Positions 35,847 through 45,111 of a stretch of 64,000 bases of DNA are shown piece after piece. The position numbers and the translations under genes are program-made. Numbering within the stretch: the stretch's first letter is position 1; each line of letters opens with the position of its first letter. The notes below the pieces were generated by a model. That model had not been told where the DNA came from. It did no database searches and saw only the letters and a program-made list of their open reading frames with translations. Location of the stretch: the NCBI RefSeq assembly GCF_021168475.1, contig NZ_JAJOZT010000001.1, positions 248,001 to 312,000 on the forward strand. Reading direction: 5' to 3'. This stretch comes from Pseudoclavibacter sp. 13-3 (GTDB taxonomy: Bacteria > Actinomycetota > Actinomycetes > Actinomycetales > Microbacteriaceae).

Positions 35847-38800
35847 CAGCGCACCCTCCTGCGCAGAATCAGGCCTCGCGGCGTCTCTTCGAACCCGGCG
35901 TCGAGCAGCGGCCGTCGCCAGATCGAGCCGCCGACGGGTTCGCCGTCGACCTTCAGCACGGTGAACGTCGCCAGGTGCCGGCTCTGCACCGTGTCGACCA
36001 GAGAGCGCGCTGCGGTCTCGCGCAGCGTCTGCCGCGCCGCCGACTCGTCGGGTGAGTCTGCATCGGCCGGAACGAACGAGACGGCGGTGCGCCCGCCTCG
36101 TTCGAGATACAGCACGGGCTCGCCGTCGACGATGGTGACCAGCGCGCCGGGGTTGCGCTTCGGGCGGCCTGCGCCGGAGGGGCCGTCGTCAGGCCAGGGC
36201 AGCGACGCCCCGAACGGGTTCGCCGGGTCGGTCGCCGAGAGCGTCAGCGACTGACCCGATGACGATGCATGCTGATCGGCGAACTCCCGCAGCCGGTCGA
36301 CGGTGCCAGATGCGGCGAACTGCGCCCCGCCGAGCCCGTCGACCAGATAGCCGCGCCGGCAGTAGCCGCTGCGCTCGAACTCGGCGAGCAGCTGATAGAC
36401 CTGAGCGAAGCCTCCGGGAAAGCCCTCGGCCATGACCGATCCACGCGTCACGACCCCGTACCGGTCGAGCAACAGCCCCGCCTGCGCCGAGAGCCGTTCG
36501 GCGCGTTCGGCGGTGCTGTGCGGCACCAGCGCCCAGCGCCCGGCCAGCCGCGGCTCGGTCGCGGCGGCCTGCGCGGCCCCGGTGCGCATGGCAGGGTCGC
36601 GCTCGTCGCCGACGACCTGGCCGTGGGCTCTGGCGTCGCGCACCCGCGCGAACGCGCCCCGGCGGATGCTGCGGCCGACACTCGGGCGATGTCGCGTCTT
36701 CTGGGCGGCATGGGTTCCGCCGACCGTCGCCCGCAGCGGGCCGAGACTGTCGGTCGTGATCGCCCCAGACCAGGCGAGCTCCCAGACGGCATCGGTCAGC
36801 TGCTCGGTCGTGAAACGGGCGCCCCGTGCGATCAGGTGCTGCCGAAGCTGGTGGGCGAAGAGCGCACCGTCGTCATTCAGCACCTCGGCGATCAGCTGCG
36901 GCAGTCCCGACAGGCCGGCGCCGGTGCCGCTCGCGTCACTCGCCTGATCGCCGTCGTCTGCGATGCGTCTGGTGAGATCGAGCGCGTCGGCCAGGTGCAG
37001 GCTGACGCGCCCGTCATGCCCGGGCAGGTCTCCCTCGCCCACCCAGAGCACCTGCCCCGAAGCGATCAGCTCGTCGAGCATCGCAGGCGCATAGTCGACG
37101 ACGCGCTGCGGCAGCACCATCGTCTCGAGCGTCGACGCCGCCAGGGGCAGACCGGCGAGCTGCTCGATCACCGAGAGCAGACCGTCAAGCCCCCGCTGCT
37201 GGTTCGTACACCCCTGCCAGTCGCTCAGGAACATCGAAAAGGCGCGCTGCGGCACCGGCTCGATGCTGCCGCGCAGATTCGCCAGGCTGCGCGACCGCAG
37301 GCGGCGCAGCACGTCGCGATGCACCCACTCGACATCTGCGTCGTCATCAGCGCCCGCGGCAGCTGCTGCGTGCTGCGGTCGGAACCGACCGCGCAACAAC
37401 AGCCCCTCGACGACCAAGCGCTCCAGGGCACCCCGCACCACCGCCGTGCCCAGGCCGAAGCGCGCAGCCGCCGACGCAGCGGTGAACGGCCCGTTGGTGG
37501 CGGCCCAACGCACGATCAGTTCGCGCAGCGGGTCTGAGACGGGCTTCATGTACGCCTCTGCGACACCGACCGGGAGTGCAGTGCCCAGCGCGTCGCGCAG
37601 CAGACCGGCGTCTTCGACGGCAGCCCAGCGATCGATGCCGGCGACGCGCACACAGATCACCCGTCGTGCGTTCTCGAGTTCGCCCAACAGCTCGGCTGCC
37701 GCAGGCGACGCCGCCGCCAGACGGGCGCACACCTCTGCCGTGCTCAGCGGCCCGAGCATCCGCAGCAGGTCGGCGACGCCCTCGCCGCCGTGCACGCGAA
37801 AGGCGGGCGACGTGCGCTGCAGCTCGGCCTCGACGTCGGTCACCGCGTCGGCGTCGAGCAGCTCGCGCAGCTCCACCTCGCCGAGCAGCTCGCGCAGCAG
37901 GTGCGGGTCGACCGTGAGCGCGGCGATGCGACGCTCGCCCAGCGGCTGGTCGCCCTCGTACATGAACTCGCCGACATAGCCGAAGAGCATCGACCGGGCG
38001 AAGGGCGAGGGCAGCTCGCAGGCGACCTCGCGCAGACGCACGCGACGCGAGTCGACACGCTGCATCAGACCGACGAGCGCGTCGATGTCATAGACGTCTT
38101 GCAGACACTCGCGCACGGTCTCGAGCACGATCGGAAACTGCGGATGCCGTGCGGCGATCTCGAGCAGTCGGGCCGAACGCTGGCGCTGCTGCCACAGCGG
38201 TGACCGGCTGCCGGGTTTGGACGCCCCGAGCAGCAGCGCTCTCGCGGCGCACTCGCGAAAGCGAGCTGCGAAGAGCGCAGACCCGCTCACCTCTGCGGTG
38301 ACGATCGAACGAATCTCTTCGGCGTCGAAGACGAAGAGCTCGGCGCCCGGCGGCGTGCTCTCGGTGTCGGGAATGCGCACGATGATGCCGTCGTTGCTCG
38401 CGATGGCGCTGCCGTCGATGCCGAGCTGCTCGCGCACCCGTGCGTTGACGGCGAGTGCCCAGGGCGCGTGCACCGCCTGCCCATACGGCGATTCGAGCAC
38501 CAGGCGCCAGTCGCCCACGTCGTCTCGAGTGCGCTCGATCGTGAGTGCACGATCGGTCGGCACCAGGCCGGTCGCCTCGCGCTGCTCGGCCAGATAGGTC
38601 AGGGCGTTGCGCACCGCGCGCTGGTCGAGACCGGCGCGCTGCAGCCGTTCGGCGGCCCCTGCGTCTTCGAGCCCGCGCAGCATCTCGCCGAGGGCCTCGC
38701 CGAGCTCGGCGGGCCGTGCGGCGCTGTCGCCGCGCCAGAACGGCATGCGCCCGGGCTGACCGAAGGCGGGCACGACGTTCACGCGGTCATGCGTGATCTC

Positions 38801-40624
38801 ACGGATGCGCCAGGAGGTCGTACCCAGCGTGAAGACGTCGCCGACCCTGGACTCATAGACCATCTCTTCGTCGAGTTCGCCGACTCGGGTGCCGTCGTCT
38901 TCGTCGCCGCCCATCGCCACGACGCGGAACAGCCCGCGATCGGGAATCGTGCCGCCGCTGGTGATTGCGAGCCGTTTGGCCCCGGGCCGTGCTTCGAGCG
39001 TGTGCTCGTCACGATCCCACAGCACGCGCGGCCGCAGCTCGGCGAACTCGCTCGACGGGTAGCGGCCGCTGAGCAGATCGAGCGTGGCCTCGTAGGCGCT
39101 GCGCGGCAGCGATGCGAACGGTGCCGCCCGCCGCACGGTCTCGTACCAGACTTCGACGTCGAGCGTGGCGACCGAGGCTGCGGCGACGGTCTGCTGAGCG
39201 AGCACGTCGAGGGGGTTGCCCGGCATGCGCAGGTGCTCGATCTCGCCGCCGAGCATGCGTTCGGTGATGATCGCCGTCTCGAGCAGCTGCTGACGATGCG
39301 TCGGGTAGAACACGGCCCGTGAGACGCCGTCGACCTGGTGCCCGGCTCGGCCGACCCGCTGCAGACCACTGGCCACCGACGGCGGAGCGTCGATCTGCAC
39401 CACCAGATCGACGAGCCCCATGTCGATGCCGAGCTCCAGGCTCGACGTGGCCACCACGCAGCGCAGTCTGCCGGTCTTGAGCGCTTCCTCGACATCGGCA
39501 CGCTGATCTTTCGAGACCGACCCGTGGTGCGCCCGAGCCAGCGGTTCGACCTCGGCTGCGGGGTCTCGCCCGTGGGCGTCCAGCTCGTTGAGACGCGTGG
39601 TGAGACGCTCGGCCAGACGTCGCGAGTTGGTGAACACGATCGTCGAGCGCACGCGGTGAATGCGTTCGAGCAGCGAGGCCTCGATCGCAGGCCACATCGA
39701 GCCCACCCGGTGCTCGCCGTCGCCGGTCGTCTCGCCGTCGGCACCCGTCGATGCATCGTTCTCGGGCAGCGGCGGGTTCGACATGTCGTCGACGGGCACC
39801 TCGACCGTCAGGTCGAACCTCCGTCGGCGATCGGGCGCGACCACCTGCACCGGGCGCGACCCGCCGAGGAATCTCGCGACGGCATCGATCGGACGCACCG
39901 TCGCGCTCAGACCGATGCGCTGCGGCGAGGTCTCGAGCAGCCCTTCCAGGCGCTCGAGCGAGAGAGCGAGATGCGCCCCGCGCTTGTCGTCAGCGAGTGC
40001 GTGAATCTCGTCGACGATGACCGTGTGCACCGTTCTCAGGGTTTCGGCCGCCTTGCTGGTGAGCATGAGGTAGAGCGACTCGGGTGTGGTGATCAGCACA
40101 TCAGGCGGGTGCGCCACGAGACGACGCCGCTCTTTCGGCGTCGTGTCGCCTGAGCGCACCCCGACGCTGATCTGCGGCCGTCGCTCGCCGAGCCGCTCGG
40201 CTGCCTGCGCGATGCCAACAAGCGGTGCGCGCAGATTCCGCTCGACGTCGACGCCCAGCGCCTTCATCGGCGAGATGTAGAGAATACGCACCCCAGGCTC
40301 AGGCGCTGCGGATGCCGGATGCGGCCCGTTGTCAACGCCAACCGCGGCTGTGTCCGCCGACGCCGCCCCCTCGCGATGCTCGCGAACCAGACGATCGATC
40401 GACCACAGGAACGCAGCCAGCGTCTTGCCAGAGCCGGTCGGCGCGACCACCAGCGTGTGGCGTCCTGCGGCGATCGAGGCCCACGCTCCGCTCTGCGCTT
40501 CGGTCGGCCGGCTGAAGGCTGCGCTGAACCATGCGCGGGTGGGCGCCGAGAACTCGGTCAGCTCCGGCACCGGCGCCGCATTCGGCGATTCCGACAGGCT
40601 GCTGGATGAGACACGAGACGACAT
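35846..40624 (-). CDS. lhr: Lhr-type superfamily 2 DNA helicase
   Basis: This 1592-residue protein is the long form of Lhr, a 3'-5' ssDNA-dependent ATPase/helicase implicated in DNA repair. The N-terminal helicase core shows VVAPTGSGKTLAAFLW (Walker A), VIVDEIHALADDKRG (DEIH box), and LRCVVATSSLELGIDMG and RVGRAGHQ (motifs V/VI). The large C-terminal half contains the winged-helix and beta-barrel modules typical of full-length Lhr. TAGGAT ends six bases before the ATG and no ribosome site is visible, so it is probably leaderless. Coupling with nei matches the known lhr-nei association in actinobacteria. Confidence 0.95.
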   Translation of the reverse strand: MSSRVSSSSLSESPNAAPVPELTEFSAPTRAWFSAAFSRPTEAQSGAWASIAAGRHTLVVAPTGSGKTLAAFLWSIDRLVREHREGAASADTAAVGVDNGPHPASAAPEPGVRILYISPMKALGVDVERNLRAPLVGIAQAAERLGERRPQISVGVRSGDTTPKERRRLVAHPPDVLITTPESLYLMLTSKAAETLRTVHTVIVDEIHALADDKRGAHLALSLERLEGLLETSPQRIGLSATVRPIDAVARFLGGSRPVQVVAPDRRRRFDLTVEVPVDDMSNPPLPENDASTGADGETTGDGEHRVGSMWPAIEASLLERIHRVRSTIVFTNSRRLAERLTTRLNELDAHGRDPAAEVEPLARAHHGSVSKDQRADVEEALKTGRLRCVVATSSLELGIDMGLVDLVVQIDAPPSVASGLQRVGRAGHQVDGVSRAVFYPTHRQQLLETAIITERMLGGEIEHLRMPGNPLDVLAQQTVAAASVATLDVEVWYETVRRAAPFASLPRSAYEATLDLLSGRYPSSEFAELRPRVLWDRDEHTLEARPGAKRLAITSGGTIPDRGLFRVVAMGGDEDDGTRVGELDEEMVYESRVGDVFTLGTTSWRIREITHDRVNVVPAFGQPGRMPFWRGDSAARPAELGEALGEMLRGLEDAGAAERLQRAGLDQRAVRNALTYLAEQREATGLVPTDRALTIERTRDDVGDWRLVLESPYGQAVHAPWALAVNARVREQLGIDGSAIASNDGIIVRIPDTESTPPGAELFVFDAEEIRSIVTAEVSGSALFAARFRECAARALLLGASKPGSRSPLWQQRQRSARLLEIAARHPQFPIVLETVRECLQDVYDIDALVGLMQRVDSRRVRLREVACELPSPFARSMLFGYVGEFMYEGDQPLGERRIAALTVDPHLLRELLGEVELRELLDADAVTDVEAELQRTSPAFRVHGGEGVADLLRMLGPLSTAEVCARLAAASPAAAELLGELENARRVICVRVAGIDRWAAVEDAGLLRDALGTALPVGVAEAYMKPVSDPLRELIVRWAATNGPFTAASAAARFGLGTAVVRGALERLVVEGLLLRGRFRPQHAAAAAGADDDADVEWVHRDVLRRLRSRSLANLRGSIEPVPQRAFSMFLSDWQGCTNQQRGLDGLLSVIEQLAGLPLAASTLETMVLPQRVVDYAPAMLDELIASGQVLWVGEGDLPGHDGRVSLHLADALDLTRRIADDGDQASDASGTGAGLSGLPQLIAEVLNDDGALFAHQLRQHLIARGARFTTEQLTDAVWELAWSGAITTDSLGPLRATVGGTHAAQKTRHRPSVGRSIRRGAFARVRDARAHGQVVGDERDPAMRTGAAQAAATEPRLAGRWALVPHSTAERAERLSAQAGLLLDRYGVVTRGSVMAEGFPGGFAQVYQLLAEFERSGYCRRGYLVDGLGGAQFAASGTVDRLREFADQHASSSGQSLTLSATDPANPFGASLPWPDDGPSGAGRPKRNPGALVTIVDGEPVLYLERGGRTAVSFVPADADSPDESAARQTLRETAARSLVDTVQSRHLATFTVLKVDGEPVGGSIWRRPLLDAGFEETPRGLILRRRVR

Positions 40625-40756
40625 GCTGTCATCCTAGGCGCCGGTACCGACACGCCACCGGGTCACCGGCCAGTCTCGCAGACAGGTCACCGGATGCCTC
40701 CGTGTGCGACTGGCCACGATGCGCCGCGCGACAAACGCGACTGGGGGTGGTCTGCG

Positions 40757-41476
40757 TCAGGAGTCCTGGTCGGCCTTCAACGCGGCGAGACGCGCCTCGA
40801 CCTCCGCCTGCGTGCCCAAGTCGTCGAGCGAGGCGAACTGCGCATCGAGACTCGACGCGGCCAGCTCGTTCTGCCCGATCACGCGTGACTCTTCCCTGCG
40901 GATCTTCTCTTCGAACCGATTGATCTCGCTGGTAGGGTCAAAGACGTTCACACTCTTGAGGGCGTCATGCACCTGCGACTGCGCCTCGGCGCTCTTCTTG
41001 CGCGCGATCAGCTCGTCGCGCTTCGAACGCAGCTGCTCGAGCTTCGTGCGCATCGCGTCGAGACCCGACTTGAGTTTGTCGACGACCTCATTCTGGCTGG
41101 CGATCGAGGGCTCGGCGGCTCTTGCCTCCTGCTCGGCCTGGATCTGCCGCTGCAGCGCGACCTTGGCCAGGGCGTTGAATCGTTCTGCACCGGACACATC
41201 ACCCGCCGCACTGAGTTCGTCGGCCTTGACGCTGGCGGCTTTGGCCTTCGTGCCCCATTCCTGCGCAGCACGGACATCCTCAGCGTGATCCTGCTCGAGC
41301 AGTCGCAGATTGCCAATCGTCTGCGCGATCGCGTTCTCAGCGTCTGTGATGTTGTCGGTGAAATCACGCACCAGCTGATTGAGCGCGACTTCCGGGTCTT
41401 CGGCGGAGTCGATCAGTGCGTTCAGATTCGCCTTGATCAGTTGACCGATTCGACCGAGGATGGACTGCTTCGCCAT
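40757..41476 (-). CDS. pspA: PspA/IM30 family protein
   Basis: This 239-residue protein is almost entirely helical coiled coil, with the PspA/IM30 N-terminal amphipathic start MAKQSILGRIGQLIKANLNALIDSAEDPEVALNQLV. PspA proteins bind and stabilise stressed cytoplasmic membrane. The start at 41476 follows AAAGGAACC. It lies 313 bases downstream of a TPM-domain membrane protein on the same strand, a pairing seen in other actinobacteria, suggesting a shared envelope-stress role. Confidence 0.9.
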   Translation of the reverse strand: MAKQSILGRIGQLIKANLNALIDSAEDPEVALNQLVRDFTDNITDAENAIAQTIGNLRLLEQDHAEDVRAAQEWGTKAKAASVKADELSAAGDVSGAERFNALAKVALQRQIQAEQEARAAEPSIASQNEVVDKLKSGLDAMRTKLEQLRSKRDELIARKKSAEAQSQVHDALKSVNVFDPTSEINRFEEKIRREESRVIGQNELAASSLDAQFASLDDLGTQAEVEARLAALKADQDS

Positions 41477-41789
41477 GATGGGTGGTTCCTTTCGTCGTGC
41501 TGCATGATTCGTCATGCTGCATTGGTTCCGGCATTGGCACCAGCATCAGGTTACAGGCGTGCTCCGACGCCAGAGCAAGGCGAACTGCTGTGCACTCGTT
41601 GTGCATCACCTTTGCCCAGCGCGCCTGCCGCCCTTCGGTTCGCCATCCTGGCCCGCCTGTCTGAGCTCAGCAGTGTGCATGGGGTCGCCAGTGTGCATGG
41701 GCTCGACCGCGTGCACGACGTCGACCGCGTGCATGACCTGCCTGGATCGCACATCCCGATGCCACGAATCCCGATGCCACAGCCGGTCG
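41477..41789. repeat. Repeat-rich spacer between TPM protein and pspA
   Basis: This 313-base spacer has no convincing gene. Its left part is the pspA leader. At 41671-41742 lie four related 18-bp units with a GTGCAY core (41671-41688, 41689-41706, 41707-41724, 41725-41742); the first two share 13 bases exactly and so do the last two. At 41753-41782 a 15-bp unit, ATCCCGATGCCACGA, occurs twice with two changes at the end. All appear to be local tandem duplications. Confidence 0.65.
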
Positions 41790-44015
41790 TCAGAACCGCC
41801 CGCCTCCGCCACGCCCGCCGCCGAAGCCACCACCCCCGGCACTCCCGCCGAACCCGCGACCGTCGCCGAAGCCACCACCAGCTCCACCGCCGAAGCCTCC
41901 CCCAGCTCCGCCGCCGAAGCCACCACCGTTCCGGGATCCGTTGCCGTAGCCTCCGCCGGATCCTCCCCCTCGACCGCCGTTGAGCAGCCCGCCGATGATG
42001 ATGCCGCCGAGCACGGCTCCCCAGTCGGTGTCACCACCACGGCCTCCGCCTGAACCGCCTCCGCGGCCATCCGAGTCGAAACGGTCATCGGAGCCGCGCA
42101 CGTCCTGCTGCGCGGCGTCCAGCGCCTGCTCGCCGCGCATCCGTGCCTGCTGGGCGGCCGCCAGGGCTTGGGCAGGCGCCTGCGTCTCGAGCGACTGAGC
42201 ATCTGCCAATGCCCGTTCGGCTTCTGAGAGACGCGTTCGCGCCGTGGCGCCGATGACTCCGCGCCTGGTGGTGATGAAGTCGTGCACAGTGGCGATCAGC
42301 GCCTGCGCCGCTGGAATCTGCTGCGCGAGCTGCGACCGTACACGATCGAGCTCAACGACCCTCTGGGAGGCCAGCTGCATTGCAGACGTCAGCTTCGCAT
42401 CCGCTGCCAGCACGCTGTTCATCGTGCTGCGCGGTCGACGCGTGCCATCGGAGGCCATCGCCTGCTGCGCCTCGTTCAGGCATGCGTCGAACTCCGCAGA
42501 TCGCGCCGCAGCGGGAACGCCTTGCGCCGCAGCGACATCCTGCCGCAGATCAGCCACCACCGACGGCAGCTGTCGCAGTGCAGCGCTCAAATCCTGCTCA
42601 GCGACGCCGACGGCCGACAACAGGTCGTCTGCCTGCCCCAGACTCTGCTGGGCGGCACGCACGTCTGACGCGGCCGACCCCGTGGGCGAGGCTAACGCTG
42701 CTCCCGCAGCCGAAAGATGCTCTTCGGCGAAGCCAGCCAGCGAGACGACCTGGTCGACGTTGCCCTCGATCATGTCGGTCTCGGCGGGGTCATAGACCGT
42801 GCGCAGTCTCGCCAGTCGCGCACGCGCGTCAGGAACTCGGGCACGTATCTCGTCCAGGCTGTGGTGCAGCTGCGGGAGCAGATGTGCGGCCTGCGCATCC
42901 AGCTGGCGAAACTGTTCGAATTCCTCGCTGCAGGAGTCGAGTTCTGCATCAGACTGCTGCACGAGCTGCAGGATTCGCTGAGCCCAGGATCGCCGCTCAT
43001 CCTCCGTGTCGGGAATCGCGTCATCGAGCTTCTGCCGGAGCGCGAATGCCTCGCTCAAGTTGCGCTTGGCCTGGTCGAGCGCACGCGAGAAGCGCTGTGC
43101 CGCCTGCTCGCCGTACTGGGCGATCGCGAAACCGAGTTCCTGCTCATTGGTCTTCACCGCATCATCCAGCCGCACCAGTGCGCTGCCCGACTGGCGTTCC
43201 AAGTCGTGCAGCTCCTGCTGCCTGACCCGCTGCGTCTGGCGATCACGGCGACGTCGACGCAACCGCAGCACCAGTACGATGCCGAGGGCGACGACGGTGA
43301 TCACGGCCACCGCGATCACGAATGGCCACGCCGAGACGGGCTGCTTCACCGTGCCGTCGGCGGCAAGATCAGCGGATGCCGCAGCGTCGAGCCCGGTGAC
43401 GAGCGCGAGCGTCGCTCCCGCCCAGTCGTCATCGGCGAGGGACGAGGTCATGCGTGTCTCTATGGTCGCGATGTCGCTGTCGGAGATCGGGAAGGCATCG
43501 GCGACGGTGAGACTGTACAACCGTTGATCGACCGCCACGCCGAAGACCCCGTCGTCATCGCCCAGCTGGTTCACAGTCGCCGTTCGCTGCGTCCACTGCT
43601 GTCTGTCCGATGGCGATTCGAAGGTCTCGACGAAGGCGACGAGCAGATGGATGCCATGGTCACGCGCCAGCCCGGTCAAAGCTTCGCTGATCTGCTGTTC
43701 GTCACTCGCCGAGAGCACGCCGGCGGTGTCGACGATCGACGACGCGCCGAACGTCGGAGGCTCTTCGGCCTGCGCGGGGGTCGCCCCCGCCGAGACGGCG
43801 GTCGCCCACAGCGCCAGCAGGCCGAGAACGGCGACGGTCTTCGCGCGCCGCAGGGAAGCCTCCCGCAGCCACCGGCGAAACCACCTGCAAAACGCTGCCT
43901 GCCCGCGCGGCCCTGCGCTGCCTGGCAACGCGCCACTGTGTGCTGCTCTGCCCAGCTCTGCTCTGCCCAGCTCTGCTCTGTTTGGCACTGCTCTGATCGA
44001 TAACTCGCTCTTCAC
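41790..44015 (-). CDS. TPM-domain membrane protein with Gly-rich tail
   Basis: This roughly 741-residue protein has a signal-type segment (TVAVLGLLALWATAVSAGATPAQA), an extracytoplasmic TPM domain (ASSIVDTAGVLSASDEQQISEALTGLA...DGVFGVAVDQRLYSLT), a membrane helix (WPFVIAVAVITVVALGIVLVLRL), a long coiled-coil cytosolic region, and a C-terminal tail of GGGFGGG-type repeats. The start is uncertain; GTG 44015 follows GAGAGGA, while the frame is open to a GTG at 44078 without ribosome site. A 15-bp tandem duplication near the start encodes AELGR repeats. Proximity to pspA suggests membrane maintenance. Confidence 0.82.
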   Translation of the reverse strand: MKSELSIRAVPNRAELGRAELGRAAHSGALPGSAGPRGQAAFCRWFRRWLREASLRRAKTVAVLGLLALWATAVSAGATPAQAEEPPTFGASSIVDTAGVLSASDEQQISEALTGLARDHGIHLLVAFVETFESPSDRQQWTQRTATVNQLGDDDGVFGVAVDQRLYSLTVADAFPISDSDIATIETRMTSSLADDDWAGATLALVTGLDAAASADLAADGTVKQPVSAWPFVIAVAVITVVALGIVLVLRLRRRRRDRQTQRVRQQELHDLERQSGSALVRLDDAVKTNEQELGFAIAQYGEQAAQRFSRALDQAKRNLSEAFALRQKLDDAIPDTEDERRSWAQRILQLVQQSDAELDSCSEEFEQFRQLDAQAAHLLPQLHHSLDEIRARVPDARARLARLRTVYDPAETDMIEGNVDQVVSLAGFAEEHLSAAGAALASPTGSAASDVRAAQQSLGQADDLLSAVGVAEQDLSAALRQLPSVVADLRQDVAAAQGVPAAARSAEFDACLNEAQQAMASDGTRRPRSTMNSVLAADAKLTSAMQLASQRVVELDRVRSQLAQQIPAAQALIATVHDFITTRRGVIGATARTRLSEAERALADAQSLETQAPAQALAAAQQARMRGEQALDAAQQDVRGSDDRFDSDGRGGGSGGGRGGDTDWGAVLGGIIIGGLLNGGRGGGSGGGYGNGSRNGGGFGGGAGGGFGGGAGGGFGDGRGFGGSAGGGGFGGGRGGGGRF
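43951..43980 (-). repeat. 15-bp tandem duplication in the TPM gene
   Basis: CCCAGCTCTGCTCTG occurs twice in direct tandem and, on the minus strand, encodes repeated AELGR segments before the signal peptide. Confidence 0.7.
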
Positions 44016-44166
44016 CGGCAACGGATCCTCTCGGGTCAATGCAGTCCGCCAGACTCGACGACAGCGCGTGCACGTCACCTGATGCGACGTCGCTGCCCGG
44101 TCAGTTTAGGCGATGACCTCGGCAGCGGGCTGTGCACACGACGAGGTCAGCGAGCACAATGGGATC

Positions 44167-45045
44167 ATGACCACTCCCACCGCCCCATTCGGTCTGCTGC
44201 TCGATGTCGACGGCCCGATCGCCAGCCCGGTCACGCGCACGCTGCACCTGCCTGAGATCGCCCAGCGACTCGTCTGGCTGGCCGACCACGATGTGCCCAT
44301 CGCCTTCAACACCGGGCGCTCCACCGATTTCGTCAGCGAGCAGATCGTCCCCGAGCTGGCAGACGCGGGACTGCGCGACAGTGCTCGCCCCCTGGTCGTC
44401 ATCGGTGAGAAGGGCGCCGTCTGGGCACGCATCGGCCCAGCAGGTCTGCGCGATCTGCGCGTCGACGAGACGATGCGGGTGCCAGAACCCGTGATCGACT
44501 TCGGGCGGTCAGCGGCCGCCGGGGAGTTCGCTGCAACGATGTTCTTCGACGACACCAAGCGCACGATGCTCTCCGTCGAGATGATCGCCGGCAGCGACCA
44601 CGGTGCATTCCTCCGGCAGCGCGACGCCTTGGTGCGCCAGCTTGCTGCGCTCTGCGACAGACTGGGCGCCCATGATCTGCGCATCGACCCGACGGTGATC
44701 AGCTGCGACGTCGAAGTCGAGCGCAGCGGCAAGGCTCTCGGCGCCGAGCGAGCGCTGCAGATGCTCGGCGATGACGGGCCGCTGCCAGATCGATGGTTCA
44801 CCGTCGGTGACTCGCGCAGTGACTATGCCATGGCCGACTGGCTGTATGCGCAGGGCTACCAGCCCACGCATGTCGACGTACAACCCGGTGATCCGCAGAC
44901 GACCGGCGCGCGCCCAGACGGCACGCTCGAGAAGCCCTATCCGGTTCTGCTCATCGCCGACCCGGCGCATCCCCAGCGCATTCTCACAGACGATGACGCC
45001 GGGGCCGCACTGCTGGGGCGCTGCGTCGAGAGCTGCACCGTCTGA
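44167..45045 (+). CDS. HAD superfamily hydrolase
   Basis: This 292-residue protein has the HAD nucleophile motif LLLDVDGPIASP near residue 10, the second motif as AFNTGRSTDFV near 47, and the metal motif FTVGDSRSDYAMADWL near 215, placing it with Cof/trehalose-phosphatase-like phosphatases that have a C2-type cap. The substrate is unknown. The ATG at 44167 has CACAAT six bases upstream and only a poor ribosome site, consistent with leaderless start. A TetR gene follows 56 bases later. Confidence 0.85.
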   Translation: MTTPTAPFGLLLDVDGPIASPVTRTLHLPEIAQRLVWLADHDVPIAFNTGRSTDFVSEQIVPELADAGLRDSARPLVVIGEKGAVWARIGPAGLRDLRVDETMRVPEPVIDFGRSAAAGEFAATMFFDDTKRTMLSVEMIAGSDHGAFLRQRDALVRQLAALCDRLGAHDLRIDPTVISCDVEVERSGKALGAERALQMLGDDGPLPDRWFTVGDSRSDYAMADWLYAQGYQPTHVDVQPGDPQTTGARPDGTLEKPYPVLLIADPAHPQRILTDDDAGAALLGRCVESCTV

Positions 45046-45066
45046 CAGAAACGATGACCGGACGCC

Positions 45067-45111
45067 TTGACTGGATTTTTTACACTTGATAAGTTCTTTA
45101 CATGCGTAAAG
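45067..45111 (+). promoter_or_regulatory. Promoter and operator overlapping the TetR start codon
   Basis: TTGACT (45067-45072) and TAAGTT (45090-45095) are separated by 17 bases, and TAAGTT ends six bases before the ATG at 45102. The perfect inverted repeat CTTTAC-ATGC-GTAAAG at 45096-45111 is centred on the start codon, and ACTT-GAT-AAGT lies over the -10 region. The gene is probably leaderless and autorepressed. Confidence 0.6.

Noticed and set aside
41606-42202. Minus-strand frame with hexapeptide repeats overlapping the TPM tail
   Set aside because: It uses another frame of the Gly-rich coding region and lacks a start signal. The repeats are better explained as spacer duplications, although a frameshift link is noted as a finding.
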